A stretch of DNA of 64,000 nucleotides, taken from contig NC_068915.1 in the NCBI RefSeq assembly GCF_023091745.1, positions 32,604,001 through 32,668,000 of the forward strand. Reading direction: 5' to 3'. Made by a program: the position numbers and the translations under genes. Every line of letters starts with the position of its first letter. The first letter of the stretch is position 1. Under the pieces are notes generated by a model. It did not search any database and had not been told where the DNA came from. It saw nothing but the letters and a program-made list of their open reading frames with translations. Shown in pieces: positions 10,971 to 21,972 of the stretch. This stretch comes from Budorcas taxicolor. Its lineage: Eukaryota > Chordata > Mammalia > Artiodactyla > Bovidae.

Positions 10971-11179
10971 GGGCTTCCCTGGTGGCATAGACAGTAATAA
11001 ATCTGCCTGCAATGTGCAAGACCTGGGTTCAATCCCTGGGTTTCTCTGGAGGAGGACATGGCAACTCATTCCAGTATTCTTGCCTGGAGAATCTTCATGG
11101 ACAGAAGAGCCCAGCAGGTTATCGTCCATGGGGTCGCACAGAGTCGGACACAACTGAAGTGACTAAGCAGCAGCACTCC
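10971..11179 (+). repeat. Bov-tA SINE
   Basis: Sense copy from GGGCTTCCCTGGTGGCATAG to AACTGAAGTGACTAAGCAGC. The direct repeat TGCTAAT flanks it (10964-10970 and 11180-11186), consistent with a target duplication. Confidence 0.94.
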
Positions 11180-11230
11180 TGCTAATACTTTATTTCCAGG
11201 GGACATATATTCTCTACTAAGGTATTTTTG

Positions 11231-11341
11231 TGTTAGTCGCTCAGTGGTGTCCAAAACTCTGTGTGACCCCAGGGACTGTAGCCCACCAGGCTCCTCTGTC
11301 CATGGAATTCTCCAGGCAAGAATACTGGAGTGGGTAGCCAC
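11231..11341 (-). repeat. BovA/Bov-tA SINE, tail-side fragment
   Basis: Complement of the BovA-derived half: GTTAGTCGCTCAGTGGTGTC, GGACTGTAGCCCACCAGGCT, CAAGAATACTGGAGTGGGTA. The tRNA-like head is absent, so it is 5'-truncated. Confidence 0.88.
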
Positions 11342-11359
11342 TAGGGAAGATCCAAAATG

Positions 11360-11575
11360 AGCCTGAGTTTAAAGTCAGAGAGACCACTATGGTATACCTA
11401 TCTACCAGTTACATCATGCCCTCGACAAGTGATTTTTGTCCTACAATCCTCAATTTTCACAGTTGAAAATACACCAATAGAAATAATTACTTTGTGGTGT
11501 TTTTGTCAGAACTGAGCAAAATAGCATGTGGAAAATAAAATGTGTAAAGGGCTCAGGATAGTATCTGATACTAAG
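11360..11575 (+). repeat. MIR SINE remnant
   Basis: Blocks in MIR order: CCTGAGTTTAAA, CTACCAGTTACATCATGCCC, TCCTACAATCCTCAATTTTC and GTGTAAAGGGCTCAGGATAG. Divergence is high, as expected for this ancient family. Confidence 0.5.
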
Positions 11576-11944
11576 AATGCGTTTATTTTAATATTATTAT
11601 CAAAACTTATACTACTGGTATTGGTACTTATTCAAAAGAGAGCCATCAATTTAATAAAAGAAATGAATACCAACTACCTAGGTACACTCATAGAACAATA
11701 CCAAATAAAAAGACTAAAGTATACCATCCCCATTAATCTTTTTTTCATATCCAATTAGCAGAGTTTGGTGACTGAGATTTATTAAATCACTTCATACTTT
11801 GTTTTAAATTGTGACTTAAAATTAGATCAAATATTCCTAAACAGCCCAACCAGCACTATGGAATAGATGAGATTTTTTATTGTTTGTTATCTTAACACTT
11901 TCATATTATTTCTATTACCAAAGAATGAATTCAATTTTGTTATT
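11576..11944. other. AT-rich unassigned sequence
   Basis: No feature recognised. The open frame at 11528-11758 has no recognisable protein features. Confidence 0.4.
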
Positions 11945-12260
11945 TGGTTTTTATTGATTTTTTGTTTAGCTTATTGCAGAAATTTTCAAATACATGCAAA
12001 TAGGAGAGAATGTTAATAGCATAGGGAATCTCCATGTGTCCATCATACACTTTCAATAATTATCACTGCAAAGACCATCAGTATGGAGAGGTATCTAAAA
12101 ACCATAAGATCTGAAAACACAATAAATGTGAGAAAAGGGAAGACCCAACAAGAGATATGACAGTTACTTTCAAAAGTTTGCGAAAGGCAATCTGTAAAAG
12201 GACTGAAAGTATACGGAAGATATTCCCACACTTCTCTCCCATGCCTCTCTCTTTGCTTCT
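11945..12260 (+). repeat. Ancient L1 3' UTR-like remnant (tentative)
   Basis: The order TTTTCAAATACATGCAAATA, GAGAATGTTAATAGCATAGG, GAATCTCCATGTGTCCATCA and TTCAATAATTATCA resembles a segment seen in old mammalian L1 3' regions (CCATGTACCCATCACCCAG, CAACAATTATCAAC). The assignment is from memory and weak. Confidence 0.33.
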
Positions 12261-12725
12261 CATTATTTAGGCCATTGTACTTCTCTTTTCATTTTCCTTG
12301 CTCCAATCCCTAGTCTACCTTGATACAATACTTCCATCAATTAATTCCTCTGGGGACATTTCTGACAAATACCTTCCTTACCACCTATCCTTTTTTTGCT
12401 AAAGGCTCTGTTAAAGGTCATAGGAGAAAACATCATAGATTTGGAACTGGAAAGCAAGTGTTAGGAGATGGTCATTATTTCCACTGCCAGATCAACATTA
12501 TGATAAACAGGAATAATTTTAGGGCTATAAATGGACCTTTGAATTTATTTTCTACTATAAAATATCTGATAAATTGAGTCAAAAAAAGTTTGACTGGGTG
12601 CTAGCTAATATGTATTACTTCTATTTGATATATACATATTCAGAGTTACAAACACCCATCTTGCAAATCAACATTTAGTAACATATCATTTCATTTGAGA
12701 CTTCTGACAGAGAGATAGTAAACTA
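12261..12725. other. Unassigned sequence
   Basis: No feature recognised. The open frame at 12320-12577 lacks recognisable domains and has no supporting context. Confidence 0.4.
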
Positions 12726-12945
12726 CAGATTAACAGTACAAACTCTGAAGTTGAACTCTCTTGGGTTCAAAAGACAAGCTGATCTTGAATCAACAACTCA
12801 AGCAGTCTCTCTGTGCCCTAGTTTCATTATCTGCAATAAATAAATAACAATGCTATCTACCTCAAAGGACAATTTTAAAAGGCAGTGAATTAAAACATGC
12901 AAAACACTTAGCAAAGTGCCCAGCACTTTTAAATTACTATGTGTG
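12726..12945 (+). repeat. MIR SINE
   Basis: Clear MIR order: AACAGTACAAACTCTGAAG, CTTGGGTTCAA (tRNA-derived B-box region), GTCTCTCTGTGCCCTAGTTT, CATTATCTGC, GCTATCTACCTCAAAGGA and CATGCAAAACACTTAGCAAA followed by GTGCCCAGCAC. It is the best-preserved MIR in the window. Confidence 0.8.
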
Positions 12946-13047
12946 TTACACATTAAATACTATTTTTAACATTAAAACACCCACTGAAATTTTACCCTAT
13001 ATTTATGTATTACTAGCAATAATAAAATAAGATTAACCGAACTCTTA

Positions 13048-13170
13048 CTCTGCAGTTAATCCTTATAAAAAACCTTATGAGGTAGGTAGTATAATGTAAG
13101 CAGTGTTTAGGTACTCTTCATAAGCACACAAATGAGCTCTAAATAGTTAATCTCTTGCCAAGTATTTGTC
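13048..13170 (-). repeat. MIR SINE remnant (antisense)
   Basis: TTAATCCTTATAAAAAACCT, TATGAGGTAGGTAGTATAAT and TAGTTAATCTCTTGCCAAG follow the complement of MIR (TTAATCCTCACAACAACCC, TATGAGGTAGGTACTATTA, TTAAGTAACTTGCCCAAG). Confidence 0.55.
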
Positions 13171-14790
13171 AACAAGAAGGTAAAATAATAAAAAATGTAA
13201 ATAAAAGACAATCATTACTAGAATAGAGAAAACTATGGAGTTTTAGCAACTCTTAACAAGTGTTTTAAAGGCACTGAAAGCTCCTAAACATGATAAATCT
13301 GTGACCCTCATTTGCTGCTTTAATAAGTTTGTTAAATGCTACCAAATGACAACATAAGAGTATGCAGAACATTTAACAAATGTGAAATGAATTGTGTTTC
13401 AAATAACAATCTAATTAAGAATTCCATCAACAAAGAATATTGCAATAGTGGTAGATTATAGATTAATCAAAGGCTATTAAAACTCATTCCTGCGGTGCTA
13501 ATGATTTATTGTTTTCAGTATACAGCCTTGTGAAGCTTTTTATGTTATCTGCTTTGTTTTACAGTAGCCAAGATGAAGGAAGTATTTTCACAAGTTTTTG
13601 TACAATTGGTCTCCTCATCATCTGAGATGCTTACTCACATTTGCCAAACAAGACAGGCGGAATGAAGAATACCTCAGTTACTCACAGTACAGGAAATATT
13701 GGGAAGTTCTCTACCATTGATTTGAGAACAAGAAATGACACTCAACTGAAGCTCAGTTATTTAACAAGAGATACTGAAAGATGGCTCAGGATATGATTTT
13801 GAATACAAAATTGAAATGGACAATGGACAAAGTCAAAAGCTTCCCAGATGATGGATAGCTTCTCTTTCAGAAATAAAATGATATTCCCTATTGTCTGATC
13901 TGATCACCTGTTGATGGCTGCTTTCATTCATGAAAGTCTAAAGGGAAGGGCACTGTTAGTTCCAAAAGTTGGCCCTGCATGGAATAGGTGTATAATGGTT
14001 TTGATTTGCAACCCTGGCAGCTGTTCACAAGCCTTATTTGGTTTATGGTCCTATATCTTCACCCCTGAAACCAATTGTTACATGTTGGTTTGCTCTGTCA
14101 GCTGCTGTTTCCCAGCATGTCAGAGATATGTCATGCTGTTGAAGCTTTTTATCAGCGAGTTTGTTTAAAAAGATATCTTTTGCCTGCAGTCACCTTGCTT
14201 CAGCTCTCTGGATGATTTCTGCTCAGGTACCCTGCCATGCTGACAGTGTCTAGGTTGATAGAGTTTTAGAATACACAAAGCTTTCTAGTAGGTAGGTATA
14301 CTGGTATATTCCAGGGGCTATGGTAATTGTACTACTATTGTATCTGTCAGTGATTTATATAATGTATAGAGAGCAACACTCAAAAAATTGTATTCAATAT
14401 ATGTTTCTTAATCAATTAAATTTATCATTCTCCCGGGCTAATAATAAAAAAATGAACAAATTTTTAAAGGGCACAGACATGACCAATAAGAGTTAAATTC
14501 ACACTTGCATATTTAAGAAAAAGCTTTTTCACAACATTTTTAAAGATAACGCAAAGTTTGAGATATATGTTTTAATTTCGATAAGGGCCATCTTCATCAA
14601 GAATGCAATAAATGATATCAGAGGAGTGAAGAGTCATGAACATAGAAGGAAATTTTAGATCTGTTTTAGTTATGCCAAAAAAAAATCATGCTATATTATC
14701 AGAGTAAAATATATTCCTGTAACAAGGCCTAATACATTCCTATTTGGTCACCAGCATATCTACCTCCTTAGGCTCAATTTTGCAAATCTT
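13171..14790. other. Repeat-poor stretch, unassigned
   Basis: About 1.6 kb without a recognised repeat. The part at 13.5-14.25 kb is less AT-biased than its surroundings and has three pyrimidine-tract plus AG sequences (near 13563, 14115 and 14225) that could act as splice acceptors. I found no matching donor pattern or coding frame. The 85-codon frame at 13911-14168 has no recognised domain. It could be unique intergenic or intronic sequence. Confidence 0.4.
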
Positions 14791-15221
14791 AAGGGCTTCC
14801 CATGTGGCACGAGTGGTAAAGAAAGTAAAAGTGAATTCACTTAGTCCTGTCCGACTCTTTGCAACCCCATAGACTGTAGCCTACCAGGCTCTTCAGTCCA
14901 TGGGATTTTCCAGGAAAGTAAACTGGAGTGGGTTGCCATTTCCTTCTCCAGGGGATCTTTCTGACCCAGGGATCAAACCCGGGTCTCCCGCATTGTAGGC
15001 AGATGCTTTACCATCTGAGCTACCAGGAAAGAAAGTGGTAAAGAACCTGCCTCCAAATGCATGAGAAACAACAGAGGAATGTTTGATCCCTGGGTCAGGA
15101 AGATACCATGAAAACAGGAAAGGCAACCCATTCCAGTATTCTTGCCTGAAAAGTATGGACAGAGGAGCCTGGAAGGTTACAGTCCACAGGGTCACAAAGA
15201 GTCAGACACGACTGAAGTGAT
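14791..15221 (+). repeat. Bov-tA SINE, split by a second SINE
   Basis: The sense head GGGCTTCCCATGTGGCACGA (from about 14793) and its continuation from 15034 (GGTAAAGAACCTGCCTCC through GACACGACTGAAGTG) form one element. An antisense Bov-tA interrupts it. The outer copy is diverged (ACAACAGAGGAATGTTTGAT where GGGAGACCTGGGTTCGAT is usual), which fits its greater age. Confidence 0.9.
14824..15033 (-). repeat. Bov-tA SINE nested in a Bov-tA
   Basis: Antisense copy inserted into the outer SINE. The perfect 12-bp duplication AGTGGTAAAGAA lies at 14812-14823 and 15034-15045, and the duplicated bases are outer-SINE sequence. So the insertion is secondary. The copy is close to full length. Confidence 0.95.
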
Positions 15222-15224
15222 AGT

Positions 15225-15359
15225 CCAGTACAGTTCAGTCACTCAGCCGTGTCTGACTCTTTGTGACCCCATGGACTGCAGCCCGCCAGACTTCCCTGTC
15301 CATGACCAATCCCAGAGCTTGCTCGAAGTAATCTCCATTGAGTGAGTGATGCCATCCAA
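15225..15359 (-). repeat. BovB LINE, short 3' fragment
   Basis: About 135 bases of antisense BovB 3' end: TACAGTTCAGTCACTCAGCC, CCCATGGACTGCAGCCCGCC, CATTGAGTGAGTGATGCCAT. AAGTGATA just left of it and AAGTGATG just right suggest a 7-bp target duplication (AAGTGAT). Confidence 0.85.
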
Positions 15360-15744
15360 GTGATGTAGGGTTATCAGTTAATATAATGTACTGAACTGAC
15401 AGTACACAACGAATATTTTAATTACAAATACCAACCACCTGGCAGGAGGACTATAATATTTATGCATAAGCAAGCACAGTAGAGGAAGCCAAAATGGAAG
15501 CTATTTAACTTACTGGAAAACTAAAGCTGATATTAAAAGTGAACAATATTTCCAAAAGATAGTATATTCAGTCATGTTAATACTATACTAGGTCTGTATG
15601 CATCAATAATCAATCAGATATACTGAAACCAGACTGATTTGTATAATATGTAACATGAAAATAAATCTATATGTCTGAACAAAAATCTATAAGACTTGTC
15701 TCACATAAGTTTGTCAGTAGGATTACATAATATTCTTAAGGTTC
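15360..15744. other. Unassigned spacer
   Basis: AT-rich; nothing recognised. Confidence 0.4.
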
Positions 15745-18700
15745 AGTACAGTTCAGTTCAGTTGTTCAGTCGTGTCTGACTCTTTGCGACCCAATGGACT
15801 AGAGCTAGCCAGGCCTCCCTGTCCATCACCAACTCCTGGAGATTACCCAAACTCATGTCCATTGAGTTGATGAGGCCATCCATTTATCTTAGCCTCTGTT
15901 GTCCCCTTCTCCTGCCTTCAATCTTTCCAAACATCAGGGTCTTTTCAAATGAGTCAACTCTTCACATCAGCTGGCAAACTATTGGAGTTTCAGCTTCAAC
16001 ATCAGTCCTTCCAATGAACACTCAGGACTGATATACTTTAGGATGGATTGGCTGGATCTCCCTGTAGTCCAAGGGATTCTTAAGAGTCTTCTCCAACATC
16101 ACAGTGCAAAAGCATCAATTCTTCACTGCTCAACTTTCTTTATAGCCCAACTCTCACATCCATACGTGACTACTGGAAAAACCATAGCCTCAACTGGATG
16201 AAACTTTGTTGACAAAGTAATGTCACTGCTTTTTAATATGCTGTCAGTGTCGGTCATAACTTTCTTGCTAAGAACTGTCTTTCAATTTCATGGCTGCAAT
16301 CACCATCTGCAGTGATTTTGGAGCCCCTGAAAAATAAACTCTGCCACTGGTTCCACTGTCTCCCCATCTATTTGCCATGAAGTGATGGGACCGGATGCCA
16401 TGATCTTAGTCTTCTGAAAGTTGAGCTTTAAACCAACTTTTTCACTCTCCTCTTTCACTTTCATCAAGAGGCTCTTTTGTTCTTCTTCACTTTCTGCCAT
16501 AAGGGTGCTGCCATCTGCATATCTGAGGTTATTGATATTTCTCCCAGCAATCTTGATTCCAGCTTGTGCTTCTTCCAGCCCAGCGTTTCTCATGATGTAC
16601 TCTGCTTATAAGTTAAATAAGCAGGGTGACAATATATAGCCTTGATGTACTCCTTTTCCTATTTGGAATCAGTCTGTTGTTCCATGTCCAAATCTAACTG
16701 TTGCTTCCTGACCTGCATACAGATTTCTTAAGAAGCAGGTCAGGTGGTCTGGTGTTCCCATCTCTTTCAGAATTTTCTAGTTTACTGTGATTCACACAGT
16801 CAAAGGCTTTGGCATAGTCAAGAAAGCAGAAATAGATGTTTTGCTGGAATTCTCTCATTTTTTTGATGATCCAGCAATTTGATCTCTGGTTCATCTGCCT
16901 TTTCTAAAACCAGCTTGAATATCTGGAAGTTCATAGTTCATGTATTGTTGAAGCCTGGCTTGGAGAATTTTACTTTACAAGTGTGTTAGATGAGTGCAAT
17001 TGTGTGGCAGTTTGAGCATTCTTTGGCATTGCCTTTCTTTGGGATTGGAATAAAAACTGACCTTTTCCAGTCCTGTGGCCACTGATGAGTTTTCCAAATT
17101 TGCTGGCATATTGAGTGCAGCCCTTTCATACCATCATCTTCTGGATTTGAAACAGCTCAACTGGAATTCTGTCACCTCCACTAAATTTGTTCATAGTGAT
17201 GCTTCCTAAGGCCCAATTGACTCCATATTCCAGGATGTCTAGTTCTAGGTGAGTGATCACACCATCGTGATTATAGGGGTCGTGATCTTTTTTTGTAGAG
17301 TTCTTCTGTGTATTCTTGCCACCTCTTCTTAATATCTTCTGCTTCTGTTAGGTCCATACCATTTCTGTCCTTTATTGAGCCTATCTTTGCATGAAATGTT
17401 CCTGTGGTATCTCTAATTTTCTTGAAGAGATCTCTAGTCTTTCCCATTCTATTGTGTTCCTCTATTTCTTTGCACTGACCACTGAGGAAGGCTTTCTTTT
17501 CTCTCCTTGCTGTTCTTTGGAACTCTGCATTCAAATGAGTGTATCTTTCTGTTTCTCCTTTGCCTTTGGTTTCTCTTCTTTTCACAGCTATTTGTAAGGC
17601 CTCCTCAGACAGCTATTTTGCTTTTTTGCATTTCTATTTCTTGGGGATGGTCTTGATCCTTGTCTCCTGTACAATATCACAAACCTTGGTCCATAGTCAT
17701 TCAGACACTCTGGCTATCAGGTATAGTCCCTTGAATGTACTTCTTACTTCCACTGTAGAATTGTAAGGGATTTGATTTAGGTCATACCTGAATGGTTTTC
17801 CCCTATTTTCTTCAATTTAAGTCTGAATTTGGCAATAAGGAGTTCATGATCTGAGCCACAGTCAGCTCCAGGTCTTGTTTTTGCTGACTGTACACAGAGC
17901 TTCTTCATCTTTGGCTGCAAAGAATATAATCAATCTGATTGTGGTATTGACCATCTGGTGATGTCTATGTGTAGACTCTTCTCTTGTGTTGTTGAAAGAG
18001 AGGTGTTTGCTATGACCAGTGTGTTCTGTTGACAAAACTCTATTAGCCTTTGCCCTGCTTCATTCCGTATTCCAAGGCCAAATTTGCCTATTACTCTGGG
18101 TATTTAGTGACTTCCTCCTTTTGCATTCCAGTCCCCTATAATGAAAAGAACAACTTTTGGAGGTGTTAGGTCTAGAAGGTCTTGTAGGTCTTCATAGAAT
18201 CATTCAAGTTCAGCTTCTTCAGTGTTACTGGTAGGGGCATAGACTTGGATTACCATAATATTGAATTATTTGCCTTGGAAACAAACAGAGATCATTCTTG
18301 AGATGGCATCCCAGTACTGTGTTTCAGACTCTTTTGTTGACTATGATGACCACTCCATTTCTTCTAAGGGATTTCTGCCTAGAGTAGTGGACAGAATGGT
18401 CATCTGATTAAAGTCACCCATTCCAGTCCATTTTAGTTCGCTGATTCCTAAAATGTCAATGTTTACTCATCCTCTCTCCTGTTTGACCATTTCCAATTTG
18501 CCTTGATTCATGGACCTAACATTCCAGGTACCTAAGCAATATTGCTCTTTGTGGGATCGGACCTTGCTTCCATCACCAGTCCCATCCACAACTGGGTGTT
18601 GTTTTTGCTTTGGCTCCATCCCTTCATTCTTTCTTGAGTTATTTCTCCACTGATCTCCAGTAGATATTGGGCACCCTTTGACCTGGGGAGTTCATCTGTC

Positions 18701-19124
18701 AGTGCCTCCTTTTTTCCTTTTCATACTGTTCATGGGGTTCTCAAGGCAAGAATACTGAAGTGGTTTGCCATTCCCTTCTCCAGGGGACCACATTTTGTCA
18801 GAACTCTCCACCATGACCTGTCCATCTTGGGTGGCCTCACGTGGCATGGCTCATAGTTTCACTGAGTTAGATAAGGCTTTGGTCCATGAGATCCGATTGG
18901 TTAGGTTTCTGTGATTAGGGTTTTCAGTCTGTCTGCCCTCTGAAGGAGAAGGATAAGAGGCTTATGGAAGCTTCCTGATGGGAGAGACTGACTGAGGGGG
19001 AAACCTGGTCTTGTATGATGGGCGGGGCAGTGCTCAGTAAATCTTTAATCCAATTTTCTGTTTATGGGTAGAGCTGTGTTCCCTCCCTGTTATTAACCTG
19101 GGGCCAAACTATGGTGGAGGTAAT

Positions 19125-19134
19125 GAAGTTAATT
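19125..19134 (+). repeat. Left target-site duplication of the inner BovB
   Basis: GAAGTTAATT here and at 20544-20553 bracket the inner BovB. Joining the flanks restores continuous BovB 5'-UTR sequence of the host copy, which supports the boundary. Confidence 0.9.
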
Positions 19135-20543
19135 CTCAATTCAGTTCAGTCAGTTCAGTCACTCAGTAGTGTCCAACTCTTTGTGACCCCATGAATCACA
19201 GCACACCAGGCCTCCCTGTCCATCACCAACTCCCAGAGTTCACTCAGACTCATGTCCATTGAGTCAGTGATGCCATACAGCCATCTCATCCTCGGTTGTC
19301 CCCTTCTCCTCCTGCCCTCAATCCCTCCCAGCATCAAAGGCTTCTCCAATGAGTCAACTCTTCGCATGAGGTGGCCAAAGTACTGGAGTTTCAGCTTTAG
19401 CATCAGTCCTTCCAAAGAAATCCCAGGGTTGATCTCCTTCAGAATGGACTGGTTGGATCTCCTTGCAGTCCCAGGGACTCTCAAGAGTCTTCTCCAACAC
19501 CACAGTTCAAAAGCATCAATTCTTCAGCACTCAGCCTTCTTCACAGTCCAACTCTCACATCCACACATGACCACAGGAAAAACCATAGCCTTGACTAGAC
19601 GGACCTTAGTCGGCAAAGTAATGTCTATGTTTTTGAATATGCTATCTAGGTTGGTCATAACTTTTCTTCCAAGGAGGAAGCGTCTTTTAATTTCGTGGCT
19701 GCAATCACCATCTGCATGATTTTGGAACCCCCCAAAATAAAGTCTGACACTGTTTCCACTGTTTCTCCATCTATTTCCCATGGAGTGATGGGACCAGATG
19801 CCATGATCTTCATTTTCTGAATGTTGAGCTTTAAGCCAACTTTTTCACTCTCCTTTTTTACTTTCATTAAGAGGCTTTTTAGTTCATCTTCACTTTCTGC
19901 CATAAGGGTGGTGTCATCTGCATATCTGAGGTTATTGATATTTCTCCCGGCAATCTTGAGTCCAGCTTGTGTTTCTTCCAGCCCAGCGTTTCTCATGATG
20001 TGCTCTGCATATAAGTTAAATAAGCAGGGTGACAATATACAGCCGGGAGGAAATACCCCGCGTCCGAGGGCAGGGGCGGCGCCTGAGGCCAAGGGCGGCA
20101 GCAGGAAGGAGCAACCCCAAGCCCAAGGCCAGGGCAGCGACCGGGAGCAGCAACCCCATGCCCAAGTCAGGGGCAGCGGCTGGAAGGGGCACCCCCATAT
20201 CCAAGGAGTGGTGGCTATGCGGGCACAGGAGGACCTAGAGGAGCCATCCCACGTTGAAGGTCAGGAAGGGTGGCGGGAGGAGATACTCCTCATCCAAGGT
20301 AAGGAGCAGCAGCTGTGCTTTGCTGGAGCAGCTGTGAAGAGCTACCCCATGCCCATGGTAAGAGAAACTCAGGTAAGATGGTAGGTGTTGCAAGAGGGCA
20401 TCAGAGGGCAGACACACTGAAATCATACTCACAGAAATCTAGTCAATCTAATCACACTAGGACCACAGCCTTGTCTATCTCAATGAAACTAAGCCATGCA
20501 ACCCAAGATGGCGGGTCATGGTGGAGAGGTCTGACAGATTATG
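19135..20543 (-). repeat. BovB LINE with inverted 5' segment, nested in BovB
   Basis: Inner insertion of about 1.4 kb in two opposed parts. 19135-20042 is the antisense 3' part (3' UTR and reverse transcriptase, with a YADD motif in the minus-strand frame 19655-20092). 20043-20537 is the BovB 5' UTR in sense orientation, beginning GGGAGGAAATACCCCGCGTC. About 2 kb of the middle of the element is missing. The 10-bp duplication GAAGTTAATT flanks the whole, so both parts entered in one event. Confidence 0.9.
20043..20537 (+). repeat. BovB 5' UTR, GC-rich, inverted relative to its 3' part
   Basis: The GC-rich leader has repeated modules of the form AGCAACCCCA(A/T)GCCCAAG at about 20105-20235. Next comes GTAAGGAGCAGCAGCTGTGC, AGAGAAACTCAGGTAAGATG and GGGCATCAGAGGGCAGACAC, then GGTCTGACAG. 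The same leader occurs in sense at 39.74-40.02 kb. In an intact BovB this region holds the promoter. A 187-codon frame across it (19821-20384, plus strand) is a by-product of the inversion. Confidence 0.9.
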
Positions 20544-20652
20544 GAAGTTAATTGTGACCTCCCTCAAAAGATCCCAGGCATGTACTGCTACCGGCACTGC
20601 CCCCAACCTGCAGCAGGCCATCACCAACCCACACCTCTGCTGGAGTATATTT

Positions 20653-21972
20653 TAAACAATGCACTCATAAAGACTTCAATATATGATTACTTTTCAGCTT
20701 GCTTTGAATCTTTATTTTCAACTACATTCAGGAGGGATAGAAGAGATATAAAAAGAGAACAAAAGAATAATCCTACTTTAACATGGAGTAGATTAAATGA
20801 CCTCAAAGGTCTTTTACATTGATAAGTTCTATGAACCACTATTCTCAATTAAAACTACCCATTCATAAAAAAAAAAAAAAAATGAAGACGGCCAAGGAAA
20901 AGAAAAGTAAAAGTCTGGAAGTATAGTTTCACCTTAAGCAAAGAAAATGTTGAAAATAACCCTACATCAATCTCAGAGTTAAGAGACAGAATCATACTCA
21001 ATTAATTTTAATTAAATTGCTTCATTAGGTTGATTTTCCTTGACACTGTGGAATCTGACCTCATGAATTCTATACAAGAGTACCAGGAGCTTCCACCATA
21101 ACAACTGTTTCACTTAAGCTTTATTACTGATAACATTTAATGACCTGGAAAGGAGAAGGAGAGCAATTCTGCTTTTTCAGTTTGATGACACCTGTGGTAC
21201 AATATGTTGGAAAAGTTTCCAATTTCTAGTGGCATGGAGGGTACATGAAGAAAAGGCCATAATCAACTAAAAAAAGAGAACATTATTCTTACAGTTTAGG
21301 AACTAGAATTAAATATATTGTAACTATATTTTATTGTTTGTTTTTGAAAGGTAATCAACTTTTTAAGCCATATTTATTTTTAACAAGAAAATGGGATTCA
21401 TTTTAATAAGGAACTTTAAAAGTTGATTCCAATCCTTATTTGTGATTTTTTCATGTCAGCAGAATATTTTCTTCTATACTTCAACGAATTCTCATATATT
21501 GGGATCTTTACCTAGTTAATAAAATTTTATAAGTATACACATTGTTGACCAAAAAAGAGGTATGCTTTGAAATAGCATTTATGGAGCTCATCTTTAGAGT
21601 ATCAGATGGTCATGGCCTTTTATTTACTCTTGTGTCGTATGTGAATAGAAAATACTAAATGGAGTCACTACCTTTAAACAGTGTGTAATCTTCTAAACCT
21701 AGGTAAAATGAAGTTGTCAGGGAAAGGATGAATCAAGCTGACTTCATGCTTTTATAATGGATCACAAAAAATACAGGGGATTTCCAATCTGTAAGTATGA
21801 AATTTTTATCATTACATTACAACTGTCTTAAATCTTCATATCAGGGGAATCACTGATTTATAATCACAAAGAAAATAATTTATGTTACTAGTCTATTGCC
21901 ACTCTTAACCAGTGCTGCACTATTCTTAATGATTAGAAAGAGTTTGTTTTTTAAATCCAATGTTAAAAACCC
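20653..21972. other. AT-rich unassigned sequence
   Basis: About 1.3 kb; a run of sixteen A lies at about 20868-20882. No gene or named repeat recognised. Confidence 0.4.

Larger units (their letters stand above)
15745..20652 (-). repeat. BovB LINE, near full length, host of a second BovB
   Basis: Antisense BovB whose own sequence is 15745-19134 plus 20554-20652, about 3.5 kb. Read from its 5' side (right) it has a 5' UTR (20652 leftwards, then 19124 to about 18790), the APE-type endonuclease region (about 18.8-17.9 kb), a linker, the reverse transcriptase (about 16.9-16.3 kb) and the 3' UTR ending in TTCAGTACAGTTCAG at the left. Fragmentary frames survive on the minus strand at 17271-17585 (linker), 16694-16894 (RT motif FLDYAKAFD) and 16300-16593 (RT motif C as YADG). 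Stops and frameshifts separate them, so it is dead. Imperfect ends ATATTCTTAA (left) and ATATTTTAA (right) may be a target duplication. Confidence 0.92.

Noticed and set aside
13911..14168. 85-codon frame with several cysteines
   Set aside because: No recognised domain, no splice or start context, and a length expected by chance outside repeats. Kept only as part of an unassigned stretch.
19252..19719. 155-codon plus-strand frame, and similar frames at 34335-34655, 46481-46783 and 43496-43912
   Set aside because: They repeat the same text in every antisense BovB. They are opposite-strand shadows of the BovB RT C-terminus and 3' UTR.
20043..20310. GC-rich, CpG-containing block that looks like a small CpG island or gene promoter
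   Set aside because: It is the BovB 5' UTR; the same text appears in another BovB at 39.74 kb. Any promoter activity would be that of the retrotransposon.
19821..20384. 187-codon plus-strand frame with a Pro/Gly/Arg-rich C-terminal half
   Set aside because: It crosses the inversion junction of the inner BovB: the first part is antisense RT text and the second is the 5' UTR. It is a product of the rearrangement, not a gene.
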